Origin: an uncultured Cocleimonas sp. | GTDB taxonomy: Bacteria > Pseudomonadota > Gammaproteobacteria > Thiotrichales > Thiotrichaceae | Assembly: GCF_947495625.1 (NCBI RefSeq) | Contig: NZ_CANLZW010000002.1 | Span: 1-64,000, forward strand | Reading direction: 5' to 3' | DNA: 64,000 nt | Part shown: piece after piece, positions 23,864-32,118 of the stretch | Numbering within the stretch: position 1 is the stretch's first letter | How the letters are laid out: every line of letters begins with the position of its first letter | Notes under the pieces: generated by a model | The model's input: only the letters and a program-made list of their open reading frames with translations | The model's database searches: none | Told to the model about the DNA's origin: nothing | Made by a program: the position numbers and the translations under genes

Positions 23864-26218
23864 ATGAGTACTTTCAAAAAAGTAGCCGTTATCGGCGCAG
23901 GTACAATGGGTGCAGGAATTGCGGGTCAAGTTGCAAACGCAGGCGTTGAAGTATTACTTTTAGACCTACCGAGCGATGGTGATGATGTGAATGCGGTAGC
24001 CAGAAAAGGTTTGGATCGTATCAGTGATCCTGAACAACCTGGCCTCATTGATGACACCGTCGCTGAACGTATCGAGCTGGGCAATATTCGCGATGATTTA
24101 CATCGTGTGTCTGAGTGCGACTGGATTGCAGAAGCCGTGGTAGAAAGACTAAACATCAAACACGATTTATACCGCGATCTTGCTGAACACATGCAAGACG
24201 ATGCAATACTGACATCGAATACATCAACGATTCCTATCAAATTGTTAACCGAAGGCATGACGGATGATTTAAAACAACGTTTTGCCATTACCCACTTCTT
24301 TAACCCAGTACGTTTTATGCGCTTACTGGAGTTAGTGAGTGGCGAAGAAACAAATCCTGAGATCATGAAACGGTTTGAAGATTTCTCAGAAGAAAAATTA
24401 GGCAAAGGTGTGGTTAATTGCTCAGACACACCGGGTTTTCTCGCTAATCGTGTGGGCTGTTACGCCATTCAGTTTGCCCTGCATGAAGCATTCAACCGCG
24501 GCATAAAACCACAAATTGCTGATGCCCTATTCGGCCGCCCCATGGGTATCCCCAAAACAGGCGTTTTCGGACTATACGATTTAATCGGTATCGACTTGAT
24601 GTCAGATGTCGCGAAGAGTCTGGAAAGTATTCTCCCTGAGAATGATGCTTTTCACGCGGTAGCACAACCAATTCCCTTAATGACCCAAATGATCGCTAAT
24701 GGTCAAACTGGTAACAAAGGTGGAAAAGGCTTCTATTTACAACCAGAAAAAGGCGGCAAACAGGTTTTAGATTTTGACACGAATGAATATGTAGATTTTG
24801 ACAGACCCAATATCGACATCGCCTTACAAGCTGAACAACAAGGTGTTAAATGCCTTATCGATGATGACAGCGAATATGGTCAATATGCGTGGTCAGTTTT
24901 ATCTAACACTTTGGTTTATGCCGCATCGCTAATTCCGGAAGTTGGCAATGACCCTGCTGCTATCGATGATGCCATGAAATTAGGCTACAACTGGATATCA
25001 GGGCCATTCGAATTAATCGATGAAATCGGTGTTGATTATTTGGTAAAGCGACTACAAGATGAAGGTCGTGAGGTACCTGCCTTCTTGAGTCAGGCTCAAT
25101 CAGATTCTGCTGAATCTAGTTTTTATAGAGTAAAAGGCGATAAATACCAACGTCGCTTCTGGCAAAATGATTCAACTGATACCACTGCGGATACATGGCA
25201 CACCATTGACCATGGTGAAGGCGTTAATCGCTTCATGGAAACCCGCAATACCTTAACCCCTGTTAATAGCAATGATTCTGCGAGCTGGTTTGACTATGAA
25301 GATGTTGCTCTGGTTGAATTTCATACCAAAGCGAACGCACTCGATGGCGATTCTATGTCGATACTCAGCGATGCACTGGATAACGTGAAAGCTAAAAACT
25401 TAAAAGGGTTAATTGTGCACAACGATGCGCAGCATTTTTCCTGCGGAGTAAACCTCGAAAAGGTTCGCGAATATTTTAATGAAGAAGACTACCAAGGTCT
25501 GGATGAATTTTTAAACCACTTCCAGCAAACCGTTCACAAAATGGCAGTTGCAGATTTTCCGGTTGTTGTAGCCACTCCAGGTATGTCGATTGGTGGAGGC
25601 TTTGAAGTGGTGTTGCACGCGCAACATGTTATCGCTCATTCAAACTCGGTAATGGGTTTAGTCGAAAGTATGGTCGGCGTCATCCCTAGCGGCGGTGGCT
25701 GTAAAGAATTATTGTATCGCTGGATGGATAAACTCAATCTAACCCCTGATAATATTGATGAAGCGGCGTGGAAAACCTTCATGACGATTGGTTATGGTCG
25801 TACAGCTAGCTCTCCTGTGATTGCGAAAGAACTCGCCATGTTAAGAGACAGCGATACTTTCTTAATGAATCGTGACCGCTTGCTTTCCTCAGCTTTGGAC
25901 TATATTCATAGTGGAGCAAAGGCTGAGTATTACGAACGACCAGCACTATCGATGCCAGGCAAAGAGGTTTATCAAGCAATGGCTGAATGGCTGGATAAAG
26001 GTCATGCCAAAGGCATGTTCACTCCTCACGATACCGTTGTAGGTCGTGCTGTTGCTAGTATCGTAACCGGCGGTGAAGATGTCGTAGCGGGAACAGTCTG
26101 GTCAGAACAAGACTTGTATGATGCAGAACGACGCGCATTTTTGAAGCTAGCTAAAACTGAAGCAACTCAAGCGCGTATTAATAGCATGCTGGATTTGGGA
26201 CAGACACTTAGAAATTAG
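23864..26218 (+). CDS. 3-hydroxyacyl-CoA dehydrogenase/enoyl-CoA hydratase fusion (FadN-like)
   Basis: This 784-residue bifunctional protein begins with a Rossmann NAD-binding motif (VIGAGTMGAGIAG). Next comes the hydroxyacyl-CoA dehydrogenase domain with catalytic His144 (THFFNPVRFM), then the helical C-terminal dehydrogenase domain. From about residue 470 it has a crotonase domain ('HFSCGVNLEKV', 'PGMSIGGGFEVVLHAQHVI', 'GVIPSGGGCKEL'). The order dehydrogenase then hydratase matches FadN-type rather than FadB/FadJ-type proteins, which have the hydratase first. In the dmd operon it may process acryloyl-, 3-hydroxypropionyl- or methylthio-acyl-CoA intermediates, or fatty acids. It is separated from the hydrolase by 39 bp. 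Confidence 0.85.
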   Translation: MSTFKKVAVIGAGTMGAGIAGQVANAGVEVLLLDLPSDGDDVNAVARKGLDRISDPEQPGLIDDTVAERIELGNIRDDLHRVSECDWIAEAVVERLNIKHDLYRDLAEHMQDDAILTSNTSTIPIKLLTEGMTDDLKQRFAITHFFNPVRFMRLLELVSGEETNPEIMKRFEDFSEEKLGKGVVNCSDTPGFLANRVGCYAIQFALHEAFNRGIKPQIADALFGRPMGIPKTGVFGLYDLIGIDLMSDVAKSLESILPENDAFHAVAQPIPLMTQMIANGQTGNKGGKGFYLQPEKGGKQVLDFDTNEYVDFDRPNIDIALQAEQQGVKCLIDDDSEYGQYAWSVLSNTLVYAASLIPEVGNDPAAIDDAMKLGYNWISGPFELIDEIGVDYLVKRLQDEGREVPAFLSQAQSDSAESSFYRVKGDKYQRRFWQNDSTDTTADTWHTIDHGEGVNRFMETRNTLTPVNSNDSASWFDYEDVALVEFHTKANALDGDSMSILSDALDNVKAKNLKGLIVHNDAQHFSCGVNLEKVREYFNEEDYQGLDEFLNHFQQTVHKMAVADFPVVVATPGMSIGGGFEVVLHAQHVIAHSNSVMGLVESMVGVIPSGGGCKELLYRWMDKLNLTPDNIDEAAWKTFMTIGYGRTASSPVIAKELAMLRDSDTFLMNRDRLLSSALDYIHSGAKAEYYERPALSMPGKEVYQAMAEWLDKGHAKGMFTPHDTVVGRAVASIVTGGEDVVAGTVWSEQDLYDAERRAFLKLAKTEATQARINSMLDLGQTLRN

Positions 26219-26270
26219 TGTCTGTTTAAATTTTTCAAGGAGTCTGTTTTAACACCGACTCTATCAAGGT

Positions 26271-27968
26271 ATGAGATATAAGATGAAGACAGATTTACAG
26301 TTGCCTTCGATGTACGATTCACTCAAAGAAAACATCGGGAATGAGGCCAATTATGTTCCACTAACACCGATATCTTTCTTATCGCGTACTGCTGATGTGT
26401 ACCCTAATCATCCCAGTTTAATCTATGGTGATCAGCAATATAGTTGGTCACAGACTGAATATCGTTGCCAGCAAATGGCTCATGCTTTGAAAAAGTTGGG
26501 TTTGCAAGCCCATGAGACTGTTTCTGTATTTGCTTTTAACACCCCGGAAACATTCGAAGCACACTATTATGTGGCGATGGCAGGTGGCGTATTAAATACC
26601 ATCAATACTCGACTTGATGAGCCAACCATCACTTACATTCTTGAATTTGCCGAAACAAAAGTATTAATTGTCGACCGAGAATTACTCGCAGTCGCTGCAC
26701 CTGGGATTCGTAATTTACTCGAAAAGGGCAAAACAATAAGCGTCATTCTCATCGACGATCCCTTAGCTTTGACTCAGCCAGATATACCAGAAGATTTGAC
26801 GATACATTTATACGAAGATCTTCTTGCTGAAAACCAAATCACAAAACAAAACTATCTAGAAACACAGGTTGAAAATGAACTACAACCGCTAGCGATTAAC
26901 TTCACATCAGGAACATCTGGTCACCCTAAAGGCGTTGTCTATCATCATCGTGGTTCATACCTAATGGCACTCGGCACAATCGCAGGCTGGGCTGTACCGA
27001 AACACCCTGTTTATCTATATACCGTTCCCCTATTCCACTGTAACGGCTGGGGACACGCATGGACCATGACGGCAATGGCTGGCACGATTATTTGTACTCG
27101 TAGCATTGTCCCAAAACAAATCTTTGAGCTAATGAAACAACACCGCGTCACTCATTTTGGTGGTGCTCCGATTGTTTTAAATATGTTGGCAAACTCTGAG
27201 GATTGCCCAGAGATCATTGCTGATGATAGAACTATCTATTGCATGACAGCTGGCGCCCCTCCTCCTGCAGCAGTTTTGGGCAAGATGGAAAATATGGGAT
27301 TCGAAGTCATGCATGTCTATGGCTTAACAGAAACCTATGGCCATATTTTACAAGGTACACCACAACCCGATTGGGTTGAAGCCGATGCTGCAACCATTGC
27401 CGAATTAAAAGCGCGACAAGGTGTTCGTTTCCCCATGGCTGAGGCGGTACAAGTAGTCAACCCTAAAACGGGAATTCCGGTTAACAGTGACGGTGTAGAA
27501 ATGGGTGAAATAATAACCCGCGGAAATACCGTAATGACAGGCTACCTAAAAAATCCTGAAGAAACCAAGACGGCATTTCGTGATGGATGGTTCTGGAGTG
27601 GTGATTTGGCAGTTGTAAATCCCGATGGATATATTCAGGTTAAAGATCGCGCCAAAGACATTATCATATCTGGAGGTGAGAATATTTCATCGGTTGAAAT
27701 TGAAAATGCTCTCTATAAGCATGAAGCCGTAGGAGATGCAGCAGTTGTTGCCATGGCTGATGAAAAATGGGGAGAAACACCCTGTGCTTTTATTGAACTC
27801 AAAAAAGGATTCAAAGCTGATGAAGCAGAGATAATTGAGCATTGTAAGGAACACATCGCCAGCTTTAAAAAACCGAGCAAAGTAGTCTTTGGAGATATCC
27901 CTAAAACCGCCACGGGTAAAATTCAAAAATACGAGCTGCGCAATAAGGCAAACAAATTAAACAATTGA
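26271..27968 (+). CDS. dmdB: Acyl-CoA ligase, DmdB-like (3-methylmercaptopropionyl-CoA ligase candidate)
   Basis: This 565-residue AMP-dependent synthetase has the P-loop 'TSGTSGHPKGVVYHHRG' (near 222), the 'YGLTETYG' motif, 'GDLAVVNPDGYIQVKDR' and the C-terminal catalytic Lys region 'TATGKIQKYELR'. It is of the long/medium-chain type to which DmdB belongs. Lying directly upstream of dmdA, it most likely activates methylmercaptopropionate, the DmdA product, to its CoA thioester. Family membership alone does not prove the substrate. Two starts are possible, ATG at 26271 and ATG at 26283; the second gives the more typical N-terminus. Confidence 0.8.
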   Translation: MRYKMKTDLQLPSMYDSLKENIGNEANYVPLTPISFLSRTADVYPNHPSLIYGDQQYSWSQTEYRCQQMAHALKKLGLQAHETVSVFAFNTPETFEAHYYVAMAGGVLNTINTRLDEPTITYILEFAETKVLIVDRELLAVAAPGIRNLLEKGKTISVILIDDPLALTQPDIPEDLTIHLYEDLLAENQITKQNYLETQVENELQPLAINFTSGTSGHPKGVVYHHRGSYLMALGTIAGWAVPKHPVYLYTVPLFHCNGWGHAWTMTAMAGTIICTRSIVPKQIFELMKQHRVTHFGGAPIVLNMLANSEDCPEIIADDRTIYCMTAGAPPPAAVLGKMENMGFEVMHVYGLTETYGHILQGTPQPDWVEADAATIAELKARQGVRFPMAEAVQVVNPKTGIPVNSDGVEMGEIITRGNTVMTGYLKNPEETKTAFRDGWFWSGDLAVVNPDGYIQVKDRAKDIIISGGENISSVEIENALYKHEAVGDAAVVAMADEKWGETPCAFIELKKGFKADEAEIIEHCKEHIASFKKPSKVVFGDIPKTATGKIQKYELRNKANKLNN

Positions 27969-28005
27969 TTTAAAGATAAATCGACGCTTTCATCATGAGG
28001 TATCT

Positions 28006-29208
28006 ATGACACCCGCTATTTCAATCTCTCGTAGATTACGTTCCACCCCGTTTACCAGTCGTGTCACTAAAGCGGGGGTAAAATCCTATACCGTGTATAA
28101 CCACATGTTGCTACCAACATCTTTTCGTTCATTAGAGGAAGACTACTGGCACCTTTGTAACCATGTACAAGTCTGGGATGTTTCCTGCGAACGTCAGGTA
28201 GAAATCAAAGGGCCTGATGCGTTTCGTCTGATTCAACTAATGACCCCTCGCGACTTAGGTAACGCTAAATTCGGTATGTGTTTCTATGTACCTGTATGCG
28301 ACGAAGACGGCAAAATACTGAATGATCCGATCGCCATAAAGCATGACGATAACCACTGGTGGCTTTCAATTGCCGATAGTGATGTGATCTTATGGGCAAA
28401 AGGACTAGCAACTGGTTATGGCTTAGATGTAAAAATCACCGAACCAGATGTTTGGCCATTGGCAGTCCAGGGTCCTAAGGCCGATGAATTAGTCGCACGC
28501 GTTTTCGGCGATGAAATCAAAGACATCAGATTCTTTCGTTACCAGAATATCAACTATCGTGGAAAAGAAATGCTCGTCGCCCGTTCCGGCTGGAGCAAGC
28601 GCGGTGGATTTGAAATTTACGTTAATGATGCTGAACTAGGAAAACAACTTTGGGATGACTTATTCAGTCAAGGCGTGGATTTAAACGTAGGGCCGGGATG
28701 TCCTAATCAAATCGAAAGAATGGAAAGTAGCTTACTGTCTTATGGCAACGAAGTGGATAGCAGCAATACCCCTCTGGAATGCGGGCTCGATAAATACGTC
28801 AATCTGGATGCTGATATAGAAAGTTTAAGTATTGAAGCGCTAAGAAAACAAAAAAATGAAACTGGCGTTAAACAACAATTAATGGGAGTAATCGTCCACG
28901 CCGACCCCAAAACCAGTTTGGGGAATTCCTTATATGAGGGAGCTGATGAAAACAAAGAAGATAATGAAAGCGATCAAAAACTCATTGGAGAAATTCGCTC
29001 TCAGGTTTGGTCTCCGCGCTATCAAGTCCATTTAGCGTTTGCCATGTGTCAGCGTTCTGGTATTGAGGGGAAAACAGAATTCACGGTAGATACCAACTCA
29101 GACAAAGGTAAAGGCAAAGCGAAAGCGACATTGGCAACGTTACCCTTTAACTTTACTGAGCTGGCGCTAGAACTTGAGATGGAACTTGAGTCTGAATTAG
29201 GCCTTTAA
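28006..29208 (+). CDS. dmdA: Dimethylsulfoniopropionate demethylase DmdA
   Basis: This 400-residue GcvT-fold enzyme transfers a methyl from DMSP to tetrahydrofolate, giving methylmercaptopropionate. It shows the DmdA-specific blocks 'SRRLRSTPFTSRV', 'SYTVYNHMLLPTSF' and 'HVQVWDVSCERQVEIKGPDA'. 'WPLAVQGPKADELVARVFGD' and 'ARSGWSKRGGFEIYV' are also present. These separate it from aminomethyltransferase and sarcosine or glycine-betaine paralogues. It is somewhat longer than typical DmdA, with an acidic insertion at about 310-325 (GADENKEDNESDQ) and a Lys-rich loop before the C-terminus. GAGG is well spaced before the ATG. It is the penultimate gene of the operon, 37 bp after the ligase. Confidence 0.9.
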   Translation: MTPAISISRRLRSTPFTSRVTKAGVKSYTVYNHMLLPTSFRSLEEDYWHLCNHVQVWDVSCERQVEIKGPDAFRLIQLMTPRDLGNAKFGMCFYVPVCDEDGKILNDPIAIKHDDNHWWLSIADSDVILWAKGLATGYGLDVKITEPDVWPLAVQGPKADELVARVFGDEIKDIRFFRYQNINYRGKEMLVARSGWSKRGGFEIYVNDAELGKQLWDDLFSQGVDLNVGPGCPNQIERMESSLLSYGNEVDSSNTPLECGLDKYVNLDADIESLSIEALRKQKNETGVKQQLMGVIVHADPKTSLGNSLYEGADENKEDNESDQKLIGEIRSQVWSPRYQVHLAFAMCQRSGIEGKTEFTVDTNSDKGKGKAKATLATLPFNFTELALELEMELESELGL

Positions 29209-29332
29209 ATACATTAAAAAAGAGTATTAAAAATCAAAAACCTTACAACAAGATAAGGAAGCCCTGGCATCATCAGTAATAGCATCAGCAACAACAACAT
29301 CGGAAATATTGGCAACTTTGGGAGAAAGCGTC

Positions 29333-29767
29333 ATGTCAAAACAACCATCAAAAATAACATTAGATAACTTTAATAGTTTACTGGCTGAAGGATTACCCTG
29401 GGCTGCTGAGACAGGAATAATTTTGGAAAGTGTCTACGATGGATTCGCAACCATGAGACTGCCTTATCACGACAAATCGACAAGACCCGGTGGCACAATC
29501 TCCGGCCCACACATGATGATGCTATCCGATGCCTGCATGTATGCCGTGGTACTAAGCATGATTGGAGAAGTGCAATTAGCAGTGACTACCAATTTCAATA
29601 TCAACTTTCTCAGAAAGCCGTCGGAAAGCGACTTAATCGCAGAAGGTGAAATCATCAAACTGGGGAAACGTTTGGCGATTTTGGAAGTCAGTATTTACAG
29701 CAGTTCAGATAACGAAATCGTTGCACATTCGACCGGGACTTATTCTATTCCACCAACTACTCGTTAA
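29333..29767 (+). CDS. Hotdog-fold thioesterase (PaaI-like)
   Basis: This protein of about 144 residues is a hotdog thioesterase, with the core 'TRPGGTISGPHMMMLSDACMYAVVL' where Asp follows the conserved helix start. 'AVTTNFNINFLRKPSESDLIAEG' supplies the typical second half. An in-frame TTG lies 24 bp upstream, but GGAG at 29321 fits the ATG at 29333 better. It is the last gene of the dmd operon and could release CoA from a pathway intermediate. It is a paralogue of the thioesterase at 20872-21306 but only distantly similar. Confidence 0.78.
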   Translation: MSKQPSKITLDNFNSLLAEGLPWAAETGIILESVYDGFATMRLPYHDKSTRPGGTISGPHMMMLSDACMYAVVLSMIGEVQLAVTTNFNINFLRKPSESDLIAEGEIIKLGKRLAILEVSIYSSSDNEIVAHSTGTYSIPPTTR

Positions 29768-29790
29768 ACGAATAGCCCCCCTCTAGTTTA

Positions 29791-29819
29791 AAAAAAACGC
29801 CCATAAGTAGGGGGGTGCC
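29791..29819 (-). repeat. Dispersed C6/T6 element, copy 4, with adjacent C-run
   Basis: On the minus strand it reads GGCACCCCCCTACTT, then ATGGGCG and a T-run. It sits between the convergent dmd operon end and the isochorismatase gene. A second run, CCCCCCTCTAG, lies just to the left on the plus strand (29776-29786). CCCCCC and GGGGGG can thus pair across the 24-nt interval and might form a terminator-like hairpin for both genes. Confidence 0.88.
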
Positions 29820-29835
29820 AGCAGAAAGATAGCTT

Positions 29836-30381
29836 TTAACTTTCCAGATATTCCTTGGTTGATACTATCTGCGCAAATGGCACGCTTAACGCCGCCATAA
29901 AGGCATTTTGCACATCTTTAGCTTTGACTAACTCACCATTGAATTCCAAATCTTTGGTGGCGCACGCATCGTGAATCACCTGACATTTAAAACCAAGATC
30001 AAACGCCGCACGCGTCGTGGTATCGATACACATGTGTGTCATCGCACCACAAATAATCACTTCAGTCACCCCCCTACTTTTAAGCTCTTTTTCTAAGTCG
30101 GTGCCTCTGAAAGCACTCGGAAAGTGTTTTACGATTACAGGCTCGTCATCATTGGGCGTAACGTCAGAGTGAATTTCACAACCTTTTGTTTCAGGGATAA
30201 AGAAAGTAGCCCCTTCGCGGGCAGCAAGATGTTGAATATGAAACAGTGGCGCGTTCTTATTTCGAAAATTCTCTAGTAATGTTTTACAGTTTTCAGACGC
30301 AGCAGACATGTTAACAAGCTCCATCGTGCCACCCGTAAAATAGTCATTTTGTACATCTACAATAATTAAACCCTGCGTCAT
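29836..30381 (-). CDS. Isochorismatase-family cysteine hydrolase
   Basis: This 181-residue protein has the complete catalytic triad of the nicotinamidase/isochorismatase superfamily: Asp9 in IIVDVQNDY, Lys86 in IVKHFPSAF and Cys119 in GAMTHMCIDTTTRA. It would hydrolyse an amide or vinyl-ether substrate in the cytoplasm; the substrate is unknown. An intact copy of the dispersed element is embedded in the coding sequence (30065-30092), encoding KELKSRGVT just before the strand VIICG. That peptide is typical of the family at this place, so the gene seems undamaged. ATG at 30381. Confidence 0.85.
   Translation of the reverse strand: MTQGLIIVDVQNDYFTGGTMELVNMSAASENCKTLLENFRNKNAPLFHIQHLAAREGATFFIPETKGCEIHSDVTPNDDEPVIVKHFPSAFRGTDLEKELKSRGVTEVIICGAMTHMCIDTTTRAAFDLGFKCQVIHDACATKDLEFNGELVKAKDVQNAFMAALSVPFAQIVSTKEYLES
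30065..30092 (+). repeat. Dispersed C6/T6 element, copy 5, inside a coding sequence
   Basis: GTCACCCCCCTACTT, then TTAAGCTC and T5, a near-perfect copy lying in frame inside the isochorismatase-family gene (antisense to it). It encodes residues 99-107 of an apparently normal protein. Confidence 0.9.
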
Positions 30382-30509
30382 ACTTACTCCTCATCGATTT
30401 TTTATTAAACGTTATTTTCAAAATGTTTTATTTTTATTACTTAACTAAACATCTTAGTTAGTTACTTAGTTAGTTAAATAGTCATTCACTCTATTGTAGA
30501 AGATTTAAA

Positions 30510-30538
30510 GTCACCCCCCTACTTTAAAGCACATTTTT
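30510..30538 (+). repeat. Dispersed C6/T6 element, copy 6
   Basis: GTCACCCCCCTACTT, then TAAAGCACA and T5. It lies in the divergent promoter region between the isochorismatase gene and the MhpD-like hydratase gene, about 50 bp upstream of the latter. A cluster of TTAGTTA-like repeats (about 30438-30478) lies just to its left. Confidence 0.9.
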
Positions 30539-30586
30539 GAGTTAATTAATCTATCATCAAAGCATACAAATCACTGTGAATAAAAT

Positions 30587-31363
30587 ATGACCGATTTAAA
30601 TATTAAAGAAGCCGCGAAAGAACTGTTAAGCCTGCGCGAAGCTGGAACAAAATCAGCGCGATTAAGCGAGCATCTGCGACCACGCAATATGGAAGAAGCG
30701 TTACAGATTCAATCTTCCATGATGGAACAACACAGCGACAAGGTCGGTGGCTGGAAGTGTTTATTACCGCTTTCTGATGATGAGTTTGTGGTTGCACCTA
30801 TATTTTCAGAAACCATACAGCGCGGAGATACTTGCAGCTTATTAAAAGATAATGGCGTTGTACGTATCGAACCGGAAATCACATTTGTACTTGGCAAAGA
30901 TTTACCAGCCAATGCAGATGGTTACAGTGAAGATCAAATTAACGAAGCAATTGGCTCATGTCACATGGCATTAGAATTAATGCAGGATCGTTTTGCGGAT
31001 GATAGTGGCATAGAATTCTACGAGAAACTCGCGGATGGCTTAGTCAACCAAGGACTGTTCATTGGCCCAGAAATAGAACGAGAAAAAGCCTTCAATACGG
31101 CCAAAATCGACATTACCGTAACACAGGAAAATAAAGCACAAACCTTTGCGGGTGTTCACCCAAATGCTGCGGCGCATAGTCCAGTCTATTGGCTGATTAA
31201 TTACATGACGCGTCGTGGTGTTGATTTCCACGCTGGTGAAGCCATTATCACCGGTTCATTTTGCGGGATTGTCGAAGTCGAATTCGATGCACCCACAACA
31301 GTCACTTACGAAGGGCTTGGTGAATATCAGCTGCGTTTTATCGAGAAATCATCAAAAACTTAG
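30587..31363 (+). CDS. 2-keto-4-pentenoate hydratase-like protein (MhpD/FAH family)
   Basis: This 258-residue cytoplasmic protein matches the MhpD/HpcG branch of the fumarylacetoacetase fold. It has 'RIEPEITFVLGKDLP' (metal-site glutamates), 'GSCHMALELMQDRF', 'DGLVNQGLFIGPE' and 'AAHSPVYWLINYMTRRGVDFHAGEAIITGS'-type C-terminal motifs (shown in part). Such enzymes hydrate 2-oxopent-4-enoate or decarboxylate related keto acids. No aromatic meta-cleavage genes are nearby, so the actual substrate is unclear. Its 3' end overlaps the convergent permease gene by 4 bp. Confidence 0.78.
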   Translation: MTDLNIKEAAKELLSLREAGTKSARLSEHLRPRNMEEALQIQSSMMEQHSDKVGGWKCLLPLSDDEFVVAPIFSETIQRGDTCSLLKDNGVVRIEPEITFVLGKDLPANADGYSEDQINEAIGSCHMALELMQDRFADDSGIEFYEKLADGLVNQGLFIGPEIEREKAFNTAKIDITVTQENKAQTFAGVHPNAAAHSPVYWLINYMTRRGVDFHAGEAIITGSFCGIVEVEFDAPTTVTYEGLGEYQLRFIEKSSKT

Positions 31364-32118
31364 TCATTTGATATTGAATACCTGGCAAGGAGTAACCCTT
31401 CGAGTTGCACTAAAGCGTCGTAAATTAAAACCGCAAACAAGCCAACGATTAAACCACCTTGCAAAACATAAGCCGTATTGTTCGTCAGTAAACCCGCAAT
31501 AATAACTTCACCTAAGGTTTTTGCGGCAACGGTCGAACCGATGGTAGCAGTACCTAAAGCGATGACTACGGATAATCTAACCCCGGTAAGTATGACAGGT
31601 AAGGCCAGTGGGATTTCAACGCGAATCAATCTTTGCCAGCGACTCAAACCTAGCCCTCGCGCGGCCTCCATGGTGGCGGGTGGCAAGGTTGAAAACCCTG
31701 TAATTGCATTTTCAAAAATCGGCAATAACCCATACAGAAAAAGTGCAACCAGCGTTGGCCCAGTACCAAACCCCAAAGCTGGCACCGCTAATGCCAATAC
31801 GGCAACAGGTGGAAATGTTTGCCCCATATTGGTAATGGTTCGTGACAAGGGCAAAAAAGCAGTACCCAATGGTCGTGTCACAAGAATGGCTAATGATACG
31901 GCCACCAGCGTTGCTACAATAGAAGCCAAGGCAACAAGCCCTAGATGACTTAAGGATAGCGATAACAGTGAGGCTCTCTCATAAATGATGGGGCCTTTCT
32001 CTGGCGCAAAAGGCTGAAACGCCCAGCTAAACCACGTTGGCATTACGACTAAGCTTATTAACAAGACGACAAGTAATACGCGTACTATCGTCGACCACTT
32101 TATTGCGTTTTTTTTCAT
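31360..32118 (-). CDS. Osmoprotectant ABC importer, small permease (YehW/OpuCB type)
   Basis: This protein of about 252 residues is a BPD-type inner-membrane permease with six predicted helices and an EAA-like loop ('MEAARGLGLSRWQRLIRVEIPLALPVIL', shown from residue 150). It is related to ProW/OpuBB. Gene order and sizes (binding protein, 400-residue permease, 310-residue ATPase, 252-residue permease) match the E. coli yehZYXW osmoprotectant system. An ATG at 32118 overlaps the ATPase stop (TGATG), better than the TTG one codon earlier. Likely cargo is glycine betaine, choline-type compounds or DMSP; specificity cannot be read from the sequence. Confidence 0.85.
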   Translation of the reverse strand: MKKNAIKWSTIVRVLLVVLLISLVVMPTWFSWAFQPFAPEKGPIIYERASLLSLSLSHLGLVALASIVATLVAVSLAILVTRPLGTAFLPLSRTITNMGQTFPPVAVLALAVPALGFGTGPTLVALFLYGLLPIFENAITGFSTLPPATMEAARGLGLSRWQRLIRVEIPLALPVILTGVRLSVVIALGTATIGSTVAAKTLGEVIIAGLLTNNTAYVLQGGLIVGLFAVLIYDALVQLEGLLLARYSISND

